Below, piece after piece: positions 33,654-45,152 of a stretch of DNA of 64,000 nt. Source of the stretch: Collybiopsis luxurians FD-317 M1. Taxonomy: Eukaryota; Basidiomycota; Agaricomycetes; Agaricales; Omphalotaceae. A program made the position numbers and the translations under genes. The notes below the pieces were generated by a model, which saw only the letters and a program-made list of their open reading frames with translations, ran no database searches and had not been told where the DNA came from. The DNA lies in NCBI GenBank assembly GCA_000827265.1, contig KN834791.1, positions 159,445 to 223,444 on the forward strand, written 5' to 3'. Numbering within the stretch: position 1 is the stretch's first letter; every line of letters begins with the position of its first letter.

Positions 33654-36600
33654 TCAACCAGCGTCGAACCCAGAAGCGACACCTCTGCCTCCCCACAGCA
33701 ACTTGTCATCCCAATCCGCACTCCCCCACCCATCCCACGACTCCATTCCTGTCATAGCGAGTCCCCAGCCGCCACCAGCCGCCTGCATAGGCTCGACGTC
33801 AAACGGACCTCCAACCCCAGGCGCCGTAGACCCATCACCCAAAGAATCTGACTCAAAATCCGACAACCAGCGACCCGGAAAGAAGAAGATATCATCAAAA
33901 AGCCCACCAGAGCCCGGAATCAGTGTTGATTGAGATGTAGACTGGTCCACCTGCTGTGCATGACCTCTGGCCGCAGTCGCACTCCAATTCAACATTCCCG
34001 AGCCTAAACCTGATCCCGAAGCCGGGCTTTCAGCGGCGGTCATTCCTCGAACAGAAGATGGTGAAGACGCCGATATCCCCTGCATAACATCACTCGGTGT
34101 GAGCGCTCCTCCCATCATACTCAGCTCCGAAGTGCTCGCGGCGTCACCCAACAACGACAAGGCGCTTACATTTTCAGGCGAAGTGGATTCAGAACCTGCG
34201 CTCGATAACGAAACAGCTCGTCCCCGAGATTGAGCCCCCGCTCCCGCTGCTCCTGGCCACTGCCCAGATGAAGTACGCGGTCGATGACCCCCATCCTCCC
34301 CCTCCCGCTTCCGTTTACCTAACCCCGAAGAACTCTGAAGGCTCATCATCGGGCTGGAGCCCAGGCCCGAAGGAGGAGGAGACATATTGGTGGCCGACAC
34401 GCCGATACCCATACCTCCCATCTTCATCCCCTCCTTATCCATCAACTGATCCAACGTCCGCCAACATCTCCGTGCAAGCTCCCACGTCTTCCCGATAGCC
34501 TTCAGTGCATCCAGACAATTCATAAGATGCAGTTGCGTTTGCAGCTGCTGCGTCTGTTGTTGCGGTGTGAGAGGGAAGGGCGAAGACGGCGCCGGGGACG
34601 GAGCGTTCCTTTCGTGCGGGGAAGCAACGCGATGATGGAGTGGGGTGCGTTGGGAATGGTGACTGTTCGGTGCGGACCGCGCTTGTTGCAGACGAGCTTT
34701 GTAGCCGCTCAAGTGAGCGAGGGCGACAGTAAAGATGAGATAGACCAGATGAGGATTTGATGTCGAAAGGGGTACAGCACCCGCGGCAGGATGGCTGGCG
34801 CACTGGTTCTTGTACTTCTCCAGTAACAAGTTGAATGTCGATGCGGCGTCCAAGAATACATCGGTGACTTGCTGTATAGATCTGTCTTTGACACTAGATA
34901 TCCAGCATATCAGTGAACATAGGATGGTCAGCCTTGGTCCTGACGGACAGAATGAAGGGAAGATGACGTACAAAGGTCTGTATAGCAGGATCACAGCTAC
35001 GTGATAGAACATGTTGATTTCCAGAATCTCCTTCGTCACTACACCCGATCCTCCAAAACCGAACCCTCCAATCGAAACACGAAACTGGATCGGCAACGCT
35101 TGAAGCCAGCTTTCGAGCTCTACTCGAAGAGTGGCAAGTTTCGCCTGTGTCGGAGGTGAGGTTTCCGTCTCCGCAGAAGGTGCCATGGCTATGGGCGTGG
35201 CGGTCCCTGGAGTCGACGGCACGGAAGAAGATAGGCTAATTCCCTGCTGAACAGAGCTCAACAGGGAGGTTGACGAAAGAGATATGGCCGGTCCGAAGCC
35301 GAGATACAGCCAAAAATGGATCTTGGATACGAGTTGGAAAAGGGAATACGAATAGGCGAAGAGCGGGGGCGGATATGAAATGGAATGAGGGAGACTGGGT
35401 GGACTGGTAGTACTGGTTATAGAGTGATTTGCACTCGAACTAGGAGCGCAAGGTTTCAACGCCTCTGCGATGGCCGGTGAACGTCCTAGCTGCAATGACA
35501 GGAACCCATCAAGCATAGTAGCAATACCCCAAAGGTTACCCCGCAGGATATGTTCCTCCGACGTATACTTTCCCCGAAATCTCGAGTTTGTGCTCGGGAT
35601 AGGGACGGTATTAGCCAGATTGAGGGAAGTGAAATGGGGCGAGTATGAAGCTGAAGCGGGGAGATCCAGTTCTTGACCCAGTCGTATAGCCATTCCTGTG
35701 CGGAAGATCAGCAACCACTTCATCATGTGTCCTCGGCGTGAAACTCACCAACGAGCAACCATGCCTGGCTTTCCCCTCCTCCAACTACTCCGCCCTTTCC
35801 ATAATCCCTCAACGCAAGTAAAATCAACGCCTGCACCGTCTCTAGCTTGGGAGGTTTCCTCAGCAATGCATGGATCACACCTCTCGCTTGCTCATACCAC
35901 AGATCCGCAGCAATCTTGGCAGGATCAGATCCAAGGAAGACCCCTAGTTCAGCGGTGGGTTTAGAGTTGCCTCCTGTCCCCGTACCACTACCATGTATGG
36001 AATCGAAGCTCGAAGACGAATCAAGAGCCGACACGTCCATATTAGGACTCAGACGCCCCGCGTAGGCGCACATTGACAGAAGCATACAAGTCGTTGCATC
36101 CCCGAGACCTTTTAGTGCGCCTTTTATCGTACTGCTAAATCCCAAGTTACCCAAAGCGGTACCAGCTAGGCTTGCGGGACCGCTTCCAGCATTATGCAAA
36201 ATATTGTCGATAGAGGATCGGTCAGACAGGACAGGGAATGTCGTGTGGATAAACGAGTAATAAACGTCAAGGAGGTGCGTGAGGATATGTAAAGGTGGAA
36301 GATCAACTTGTTCGCTCGGAGTGGATGTGGTAGGGAATAATGTTTCAAGAAGGTTTGTTGTTGTAGGGTTGTTGGTGGTAACGGGGTCTGCAGGCGTGGA
36401 AGGAAGAAATGGGGTAGACTGGAGTTTCCAGTTTGGCATGATGGAAGGTCCTGGTGTAGGTACCTGGGATAGGTTTTCAATAGCGTTAGACGTCAGTATT
36501 CCTTCCAAAGCAAGTTCCGCCGTGCGCCTAAGAAACGGATAAGCGATACTGAAGAATGTACCAATTTTCGAACACTACCAATAGCTCCCTGTATATGATG

Positions 36601-37933
36601 ATTCCCCGGAAGAGTCGAAGGGGTGGACGCCTTCTAGACTCCCTCGAAAGTAGTCCATATCGAGCTGTGAATCTTTTGACGAAAGTTGCGCGCGAGACAG
36701 ATGATTTGCAGGATAGGATGCAGAGACTGGTTTGGAACTCGAAGCTGAAGAATCTGGGAAAGAAGGAAAAGACAAGGATAATGATGAGGGTTGTCCGGCC
36801 TCGTAATCTAGCCCACGATGCGAATTTACCGACGATGGACGATCACTAGCCGACTCTAACGATGGTCCTCTAGCATTCGAAGTACGCTCAAAGGACTCCC
36901 GGGACAACATCCCTGCAGAGAAAGATGGCTGCGTTTGGGTATTTGAGGTCACAGGGAACGATATAGAACCAGAGGAAGGGGCAAGATGTGAATGTGGAGA
37001 CGGAGGAGGGATTATGCTATGATCCGTATGTCGGACATGGGTTTCGGAATTTTCAGGAAGGGATGGAGGTGGAGGTGGAGAAGGTGACCTGTCTTCTGTC
37101 TTGGCCTGGGTAGCCCCGTCATGTGTCGGGGGTAACAAAGGTTTGGCATATCCCTCTCCAGAGGCACCGCCTTCACCGCGATTATGAACAAAGGGAGCAA
37201 AGGTCAGAGTGAGTTCTTCAATAGTTCCAGCAGCCTGCGAAGTCAGCCAGTTGGCCTTATATCGGTCCCAAACATCCTGTGTGCAGGTCTTGGATTCGGA
37301 TTTGAGAGTAAGAGCCAGAGTCAAAAGAGTCGAGGGGATGCTCTCGGAGCTACTATAGGAGATGCATAACAGTCCGAGGAGGGTTTCGAGGAGATTAACT
37401 CGAGTTTCCGTATATCTGAGATAGCCCGACGGGGGACCTGGACAGGTAGGTTACTCTCGCCCTTCGAAGTAATCAGCGACTAACCTCTTCTCCTCGGTTC
37501 ACGGGAGTAGGAGCATTCGACTTTTGTTTCTGTACAGAAGTAACAAGGATCTAAACCATCGCACTGGTTGCGGGATCCAGTCTAAATATTTGAATCGTCC
37601 GAATAAGGCCAAATTGCATACCTTTTTACGCTTTAATCTACAAGTATTACAGGCTTTGAATTCTTTGCTTTAGTACAGCTGTCAAGGGTGCAATCAAGGC
37701 AGCGACGATTCACCTCTTGAAACTTTCTTGTTAGATTTTTCGGCCTTGTCAGTAAGGCTAGCCTGTTTCGTAGTTGGAACTTTGGATGGGGTGGAAGACT
37801 TTGAGGATGATTCAGTCTGAATCGGATTCATCTTTCCCCGCAGGGAGCTGCAGGGACTGGAAGCTGGAGAAACTTTGTTTGAAGGTTGCGGGGTAAAGTA
37901 ACTCCTCTGAAACACCGTCGGAGAATTTTTCAT
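33654..37933 (-). CDS. Zn2Cys6 fungal-specific transcription factor
   Basis: A DNA-binding regulator of about 1,250 residues. Exon 1 (start 37933, MKNSPTVFQRSYF) encodes a Ser/Pro/Lys-rich N-terminus. A short exon joins in phase to give FKACNTCRLKRKK and, across the next intron, CDGLDPCYFCTETKVEC: six cysteines spaced C-x2-C-x6-C-x5-C-x2-C-x6-C, a canonical binuclear zinc cluster. A linker RYTETRVNLLETLLGL follows. The central fungal transcription factor domain spans exons at 36508-34900, with FIHTTFPVLSD, ATTCMLLSMCAYAGRL and GMAIRLGQELDLP; the last is the usual GMAIRLAxxLGL signature. The C-terminal third is Ser/Gly/Pro-rich low complexity, ending GFDAG with the stop at 33654. Target genes cannot be predicted. 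Confidence 0.9.
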
Positions 37934-37973
37934 CCTGTCATGTGATCAAGTGACTCATCCAATTACTTCCATC
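37934..37973. promoter_or_regulatory. 40-bp spacer between divergent start codons
   Basis: Only 40 bp separate the start codon of the transcription factor (37931-37933, minus) from that of the F-box-like gene (37974-37976, plus). The 5' UTRs must therefore overlap or start inside the opposite gene, unless one true start lies further in (an in-frame Met at about 37834 exists for the factor). Confidence 0.5.
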
Positions 37974-39032
37974 ATGTTGCCGGTCGAATTGCTGACAGAG
38001 ATAATCCACATTCACATCGCAAAAAATACATTCAGCGACGACCATTTGTCTTTGGAATATTCTGGTTCTTCAAAACCTCACTGGAATCTCTTCTCATCGC
38101 TGAGTCTGACGTCCAAAACTTGTCGAGCACTCGCTCTGGAAGCTTGGTTTCGGGTCCTTGTAATCAAGGATAACGATGGTAACTTTCCCTTCCCAGAGAT
38201 AAAGACCAAATGGACTCGGTACGCGGCATGCATGTGCTAACTTCAGATGTACACTAACGGGTACCTAGAGAGATTTACTGTATGCATATTCCTTCATGGA
38301 GTCTCGATGAATTTGTCAGGGCGCACAAAGTTCGAATAAATGGGATATTTCAGGACCATTCTTTTCCAGCCAGTTTAAACATCCTCGAAGCTGACATCCG
38401 AGATATGCCTTGGCCATCACCATTACCTATTCAGCGTATCTCAGAATCGTTCCCAAACCTCAGAATTTTGCACCTGCGACAAGCTAAAATTTGGTGCGGT
38501 TTATGTCATACATGCTGCGTCCCGAAATTTCAGCAGCCTTGCCCAAAAACAATTCGATACGAGGGCGGAATTGGGCTACCGGTAAGATCAATCATAGACG
38601 CAGGCCCTCTCCGCTGACGCTCCACGACAGTTACATTACACTCGAGCATTCTCCTCTCTTTCAAACCTAGAATCTGTCCATTTGACAGTGGGGATGCTCG
38701 AGACAGGAAAGACTACGCTCGGAAGTGAGGAAGGAAAAAATCAGAATCTTTGGTCAGGAGAGTGCGATCGATGTATGGAGGTAAGGGATATATTCCACTC
38801 TCAGCCGCTCTTTAAATGTCTCGACGTATAGGTTATGTATGGGGATGAATCATTCAGAACTGCCTGGGTGTTTAAGAAGGACGTCGCTCCGAAGCCTCCT
38901 CGACTATCCGTGGTGGAATGGTGTTTTTGGACAAAGAAAGACACAGAGCGAACGCAATGGGAACATGATGAGTACGATCAAGATGGTGACTGGGTAGAAC
39001 TGGAGATCGAGGATATTGAACATGAAGAGTGA
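37974..39032 (+). CDS. F-box-like hypothetical protein
   Basis: Probable F-box-type protein of the large basidiomycete family. The start at 37974 opens MLPVELLTEIIHIHIAKNT, a typical F-box helix, followed by LFSSLSLTSKTCRALALEAW. Later exons give SWSLDEFVRAHKVRI, SESFPNLRILHLRQAKIW (one leucine-rich-repeat-like segment), a Cys-rich stretch CGLCHTCCVPKF and FSSLSNLESVHLTVGMLE. The acidic end reads DQDGDWVELEIEDIEHEE with the stop at 39032. Four exons, all keeping frame. It would act as a substrate adaptor of an SCF ubiquitin ligase if the F-box is real; that is inference from the N-terminus. Confidence 0.65.
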
Positions 39033-39160
39033 ACAGTAGACGCTCATCCATCAGGACAGTTTTGATACTCTCTATACAATTCGATAGGTGTACAAAATGA
39101 AAGGTACTAATCGTGAAAGTTGACCCTAACGTATTCAGACTTACCAAGAACCTGTCAGAG

Positions 39161-39693
39161 CTAGGGACAGCAGTTCAAAAACATGAAATGCACCGAACGT
39201 TTATAGCTATACTTGCGCGAGCAGAGTTTTAGATCTGGATACCACTTTGGCTCCCCATAACCCAATATTTCTCGCATTTGCGCAACCTTGGCTCGAGTTG
39301 GTATCTTTGAAAAACCAGGATCATTATTGTGCGAAAGCCCGACTACAAGAACTTCATCTTCTATCTCCGGATCTTTCACGTATCCTCGAATACTTGAGGC
39401 CGTATGGGATTGATATCGGCACTTAAATAGGAAACCATGGTATGACAATTCAGGAGCATCTCCCAATCACGCTCCAAACCTGTCGGAAGTTCACTGAGTT
39501 CCCGACATTCCGGAAGTCGCTGAAATGCACCTTCCCCAAGTTCTTCATCTGAGAATGCGAATCCGAGAACAAGTGGACCATAATTTTCATACGGTGGAGC
39601 CCTGGGTCGTGCTTTTCGAACTGGCTTTTTCTTTGGCGCCACTTAGGAGTCGTCGCTTGGTGGCACAGAGAAATGAGCTTTCCCAGCTGACAT
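39161..39693 (-). pseudogene. Small hypothetical gene, damaged (copy 2)
   Basis: Paralogue of the gene at 32212-32771. From an ATG at 39693 the frame reads MSAGKAHFSVPPSDDS and then meets TAA (39643-39645), where copy 1 has a Gln codon. It continues KKKPVRKARPRAPPYENYG, LVLGFAFSDEELGEG, then SADINPIRPQVFED, where a missing base shifts the frame. The rest (VLVVGLSHNNDPGFSKIP, KVAQMREILGYGEPKWYPDL) follows in the next frame. The motif that is DIDHIWPQ in copy 1 is here DINPIRPQ. Two independent lesions make this a clear pseudogene. Confidence 0.7.
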
Positions 39694-40635
39694 ACAAGGC
39701 TCTGAATGCGTTGTATCGAACCTTGTCTTCAAACAGCTACTTGCAGGCCTTTACCAGTTGAGTGCGGAGCTGAGAACTCGACATGCTGGTAAAGAATACT
39801 CGTATCACGTGATGGCGTCTCTTTGGCTCGGAGAAGCCCCTAAGCAAACCTGCCGTCGTTCAAGTCCAACTGCTGACCACTGTGGTGTATATCTTCAACT
39901 TCACTGAGTATAGATACAGGTTTTGTGGCCCACTCTCCGGGCTTTCATCAAATCATCAGTTGTGCAGGTTCTCCGTTCTCGAAATCAGGACTGGCTGTGT
40001 AGTTAACAGTTTTTCCAGTCAGTAGTCGTTCATTATTCACTCTTCTTTTTTCAGTCATTCCCTCTGCGCCGTCACTTCGCAGCATGAATCCAGCGATGTG
40101 TGCACGTACCACCTTTCTGGTCGGCAAAATGCGATGACCTTAGTTCGACAGGTGGGAGTCAGTCTTCTATTCTCGTCCATCTTTGGAACGTCCTCTTAAA
40201 TTAGATCCTGACCAGTGACGAGGATGAAAAAGTACGAGTACGCTGTCAGCTCGCAGATCGAAGGGCAAGCCAAGAAAAAGAGGGCTTCTTCAATAAAACC
40301 TCCGCGTATCCAGGTCTTTCCTCGGTGCAATACCGAATAAGGACCGAAATGAGACGTAGACGACCAACTGGCAGCAGTACATAGGTAGGCCAATTCAAGG
40401 TGGATCGGCTTTTATTTTTATTCTCGTACTGAATGGCTTTCCGATAGAGTGCATTGTTGAATACGAACTGGGGTAAGGATGCCCGACTCGAACTCGTGAT
40501 CCTCGCTCCACGCGAAATAGGGTGTTCTCCCGTAATAAAACCGGCTGCTAAAACTCTCATGCCGTTTCGTATAAAGAGCCTTTATTCGCATGCATTGCGT
40601 GCATTGACCTCCAAAGCGCTCAGCCTTAATTCACC
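39694..40635. other. Intergenic, with a weak tRNA-like box
   Basis: No gene is seen in about 0.9 kb. ATCACGTGATGG near 39813 resembles the flank of copy 1. At 40483-40500 the minus strand contains GAGTTCGAGTCGGG, similar to a Pol III B box, but no tRNA cloverleaf can be formed around it. Confidence 0.4.
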
Positions 40636-41894
40636 ATGGTCAACTTTACGATTCTCGCGGGAGGGTATAACACCTTCATCGCTACGTACTTGTTCGATTC
40701 TTGCGCCGGTACTCTCGACGTCGTTTCAAAATTTCCTGCGGGGACCAATACCTCATGGATGAGTCCGCATCCTACGAATGCGAGTATCTTCTAGTACGTT
40801 ATGTTGTTCAGCGTTCGGTTATACTATACTCATGTTTTTGTTACCGCCCATAGCTCGGTGAACGAACTTGAACCGATGGGCGCGCTGCAGTCCTACATGA
40901 CCACAGCTGACGGCGTCATTTCGGGGCCGTTTGATACTGTTCCTTCTGGAGGCGGAGATCCTGCCTTCACAGTTCCCTTGACCACAGGTCAAGTAGCTAT
41001 CATGAACTATAATTCCGGTAATGGTCGGATATTCCCTACAGATTCTACCGGGTTGAAATTTGACAACGATTCTGCCCCGATAATTACGTTCACCCCACCC
41101 GTAGATGGGGTCAGTCATCCGCATATGGCGTTTGAGTTTGAAGGAGGGGTTTTTGTCCCTGATTTGGTGAGTTATCTGCACGCGCGTCGAAAGTACTCTG
41201 GTCTGATACACGCGCATGCAAGGGAGGGGATAAGCTCTGGAGGTTGACTCCTGGTAAAGATGGACCTGGCCATTGGGACATTACAGGCGATGTCCCTCAG
41301 CCTTTGGGTAGTGGACCTCGACACATGAGGATATTTGGTAAGATGAAGCTTCTTGGAGATTACGACTCTGGACTCTAAACCAGTATTCAAGACGAACGAA
41401 TCTTCGTTATCCACGAACTAGCTTCTACCTTAACTGTCCAACCAATCCCCACCAAACCCAACGGGACGTCAACCATCATTGATAGCGAGTCGATCATACC
41501 TTCTGGTTTACCCGCAGGAGCTGCTATGGCCGCCGCAGAAATCTTGATTCCAAACCCAACTTCCAAGTTCCCAACACCTTACATATATGTCTCGAATCGA
41601 AATACAGGCGTACAAGACCCTCGTGGGGACGCTATAGCTATCTATGAGCATGTCAATCAAGGACGGCCCGACGAAAGACTTGAGCGTATTGTCGAAGTGT
41701 TCACTGGGCTAGATCAGATTAGGGGAATGGAAATTGGGTTGGAGTCGAACGGGGGAGATGAATTTTTGATTGCTGCGGGAGTTGCTGGGACTGCGGGTAC
41801 GGTCGTGTATCGGAGGGTGGATGGGGGACGAAATCTGACGGAGGTGGCAAGGAATTTGGATATACCTACGAGAACGACTTTTATCTGGCTGTAA
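40636..41894 (+). CDS. Lactonase-type seven-bladed beta-propeller protein (copy 2)
   Basis: Paralogue of the gene at 5172-6636. The start at 40636 opens MVNFTILAGGYNTFIATYLF. Introns join IFY to SVNELEPMGALQSYM, VPDL to GGDKLWRLTPGKDGPGHWD, and MRIF to DERIFVIHELASTLTVQPIP, all in phase. The family signature YIYVSNRNTG then leads to GDAIAIYEH, and the end reads GGRNLTEVARNLDIPTRTTF with the stop at 41894. No signal peptide is evident. Compared with copy 1 it lacks the Arg/Ser-rich loop and is closer to a standard propeller. The enzymatic substrate is unknown. Confidence 0.82.
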
Positions 41895-42379
41895 TTTTTG
41901 CTTTTTTTCTTGGTATTTCGATCTGCGGTGCTCAGGCACAAGATCCCTGTCCTCAAATGACATCAAGCACGTCGAGAAATCTCCAAACATTTGCCATGTT
42001 TTGTTTCCGGTGTTTCGTGGTTTGTAATTTGAGTGAAAAAAAAAATGTGGTGCTTCACTTTTATTTTATTTTATTTTAGGAGATGGATGAGATGTACATA
42101 CGTATAAACGTATGAACTGTTGAAGCTGTAGACTCTCGGTGACTGTGGATAACTCTTGCGGCGTAACGAGGGAGCCAGTGTAAGTTTGCCGAGCGGCAGT
42201 TGATTACCGAAAATAGTATTACTCGAGAGCTTACTGATATTGGCCCTTCAACAACTTGGTCCCGCACTTGCATTTCAACAAACTCTCGTGGCCATCCTCT
42301 GCCTCTTCTCCCTCCCGTTCTCCATTTATTTTCTCTGCTCTCTCTCGAAACCTGGAACGTTCTCGACTAGTAATCTGCC
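41895..42379. other. Spacer between lactonase copy 2 and Mo25
   Basis: Half a kilobase of 3' flank and promoter. It contains an A run near 42038-42046 and the pyrimidine-rich tract 42280-42345 just upstream of the Mo25 start. No coding signal. Confidence 0.4.
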
Positions 42380-43745
42380 ATGAACTTTTTCAAGACCAAG
42401 CAGAGAACACCCCCAGACCTTGTACGAGGTCTACGCGATGCAATACCACGACTGGAATCGGGTGCTCCAGGATCAGAAACTAGGCGCAGGGTTTGTCCCC
42501 ATTCCTTGTCAAAATGTTACAATCATCCAATATGTCTATAGGCCAACGAAGAGATCTCCAAGAATCTTCAACAGATAAAGGCTCTGCTTTATGGCGACGG
42601 TGGTAAGTGTGTTTCTACTGTATTTTCCGCTGTAAATTTAACTTGAGTCAACCATTCAAGATCCATTACCTGAAGTAGTCGCTCAGCTCGCTCAAGAAAC
42701 CTACAATACCGATCTCCTACACTTTCTCGTCCAAAACATTGCCCGTTTCGAATTCGAATCACGCAAGGACGTTGTGCAAATCTTTAACAACCTTCTACGA
42801 CGACAGATTGGTACGAGATGGCCAACCGTCGAGTACCTCTCAGGAAAGCCCGAGGTTATCTTCTCTACATTAGCGGGATACGAGAACGAGGAGGTTGCCC
42901 TCAACACTGGCATGATTCTGAAGGAGATGCTGAGACATGAGCAGTTGGCAAAGATTCTCTTACATTCTGACAAGTAAGTCAACTTGCGTCGTCAGGGGGA
43001 TCATTGGAGGCGAGGCGGTTCATTGACTCTCACTGACCCACGTTTCATTCATTTCATAGATTCTACAACTTTCCCCACTACATTGAGACAACAACATTCG
43101 GAATTTCTTGCGATGCCTTCGCAAATCTGAAAGAAACCTTAACAAGGCACAAACCAATGGTCGGTGACTATCTAGACAAGAACTATGATCGGGTAATGTC
43201 TCTCTGATTGCGGCGCTTCCTCTATCTTCTGACCAGTCTTCGCCAGTTCTTTTCCTCTTACACCACCCTCATCCTCTCTGAGAACTACGTCACTAAGCGT
43301 CAGTCACTTAAGCTACTGGGCGAAATACTACTCGATCGGGCCAACTTCAATGTTATGACACGTTATATCGCAAACGAAGCAAATCTAAAGATGATGATGA
43401 ACCTGTTGCGTGACAAGAGCAAAAACATTCAGTTCGAGGCGTTCCATGTGTTTAAAGTGCGTCAGAATGATTTTGCCTGTGGCGCCGGAGAAGATGTCTA
43501 ATGGACGAACGTTTCTCGGATTTATCCAGGTGTTCGTCGCAAACCCAAAGAAGCCCCCACAAATTGAGAACATTCTTCGACGAAACAAAGACAAACTCCT
43601 CGTTTTCCTGAAGAACTTCCATAACGATAAAGAAGGTGAGTAACTTTTTCGACAGCTATACTATATCCGCTTATATTTTCCTCTCACAGACGAGCAATTC
43701 AGTGATGAGAAACAGTTCCTCATCGTTCAAATCCAGGGACTTTGA
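42380..43745 (+). CDS. Mo25 (hymA in Aspergillus): Mo25-like scaffold (calcium-binding protein 39 family)
   Basis: Mo25 is an armadillo-like helical scaffold that activates germinal-centre kinases and controls polarity and septation in fungi. The start [20 protein letters not shown] at 42380 is typical. Later exons give [58 protein letters not shown] and [20 protein letters not shown]. They continue with [20 protein letters not shown] and [18 protein letters not shown], a join across the intron at about 43459-43532. The final exon reads [18 protein letters not shown] with the stop at 43743-43745. Length and motif order match the family closely. Seven exons. Confidence 0.93.
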
Positions 43746-44329
43746 TTTCATACGGACTTGTCCATCATATCATATACACTCGTTCTGTTATCAGTCTGTA
43801 CATCTAACACCACCCTTGCATATATTTCGATACCTTAGAGTTCGTCTTTAGTTGTTTACTCTGGTTTTCTCTCCCGTCTCTTCCTTTGACGCCAGAACGT
43901 GCTCTGTACAACTTTTTGTTTCTCGCCCGTAATATTTACTCATCCAACCTTTTTCAACCATTCCGCAACCTCCGCACCATACCAACTTACTTGTCCCTGC
44001 ATACTCTTTCCTTTTTCGTCGTGCTTTCGGCTTCGCCTTTCACCCCTTTTTGTTTGTTGTTCTTTACGCCTCGTTTTTTCTAATGTTTACAATCTTTTCC
44101 TTTTTCGGCTCTAGCATGTTCTTGACTTACTCTTCCTTCGTTTCTTTGGTTCAAAGTACGCATCTTTAGTTAGCTTTTTTCAGGTTGCTATCTCCCTCAT
44201 TCGACGAGTCCGCCCTGCATCGAGCTTGTTGTTATTCCGATATTTCCGTATTTCCGTGTTCATTCATCGACAACTTCCAGTCACAATCGTTATAGTATAC
44301 GTATTTTTCCTCCTTCTCTTCTTCTATAG
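43746..44329. other. Pyrimidine-rich 3' flank
   Basis: Strongly T- and C-rich on the + strand with no convincing gene. The open frames here (for example 43886-44083) are compositional artefacts dominated by Phe, Leu and Ser. Confidence 0.4.
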
Positions 44330-44760
44330 CTACGCTGCACCTATTTTTTTTTCATGTACTACCACCACTCCCCATTCGCGCAAACTATCAACTATTTCTT
44401 TATTTGCCTGGAGCTCATTCAATACGTCTTGCAAATCTTGTTCGAGCGAGGAACTCAAGTTGGCCGAAGCTCCGGCGTTGGAAATGCTAACTAAAAGTTT
44501 CTTTTCACTGTTCAGGCTGAGGGACATCTGGCTTATGTATAAAAGCTGCCAGTCTTGCCTCTCCGAGTTGTCGTGTGTGGCTTATGTCGTATGTCTGTGG
44601 ACAGCTATGTCCAAATTAGGACAAGGGTCGCACAGCCCTTCCCAATACAGACCCTCCTTCCTCATTAAGCAATTCCTTTGCCATGTGCCCGCCCACTCAT
44701 CAAGCCTTTCCTCCTGTAATTCTGTTTTCTCCTCCTACAAAATTCAATCATCTTTCCTAT
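44330..44760 (-). pseudogene. Coding relic, possibly mobile-element derived
   Basis: The minus strand reads ELQEERLDEWAGTWQRNCLM, EGLYWEGLCDPCPN and then, after a stop, LLYISQMSLSLNSEKKLLV and SSLEQDLQDVLNELQANKE to a stop at 44330. The Trp/Cys-containing part loosely recalls Cys-rich segments next to KDZ-type transposases of basidiomycetes, but the match is weak. At least one stop interrupts it. The longer + strand frame across the same DNA (44226-44831) is low-complexity Ser/Leu/Phe and is probably the shadow. Confidence 0.3.
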
Positions 44761-45152
44761 GCCCTGAATTAATTGGGCTATTATTTGGGCTATTATTTAT
44801 GGCACTTTCTCTTTCATTGCTGCAAGTGTAGAACTCAGGACAAGACCAACAAGTAAATAACCATTTGGATCCATGGGATGTGGAAACTTAGTATGTTTTT
44901 ATAAGCAGGATAACAGAACTTTGTCCCCCAAGCTATCTATATTTTCCATCAATAAATTCATGTATTTCTAGTGTCTGCCAATTTCAGTTTGTTCTGAAAA
45001 TGATTACACTGTGGCTATGAAGCTTGCCTGCCACAATTGCCTGCAAACACTCACTATTGCCATAACCTCCAGGGTTACAGGTACAACTGTGTATACTCTA
45101 CTCTATACAAGTGGGTACTGACATTACTGTAATGGAAGCATCCGTCAGAGCC
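44761..45152. other. Spacer downstream of the kinase-like gene
   Basis: No open frame of note; AT-rich. Likely 3' flank of the kinase-like gene plus debris. Confidence 0.3.

Noticed and set aside
44226..44831. A 201-codon open frame on the + strand
   Set aside because: It is dominated by Ser, Leu, Phe and Cys as expected from pyrimidine-rich DNA, and the opposite strand reads more like protein. No domain or splice partner.
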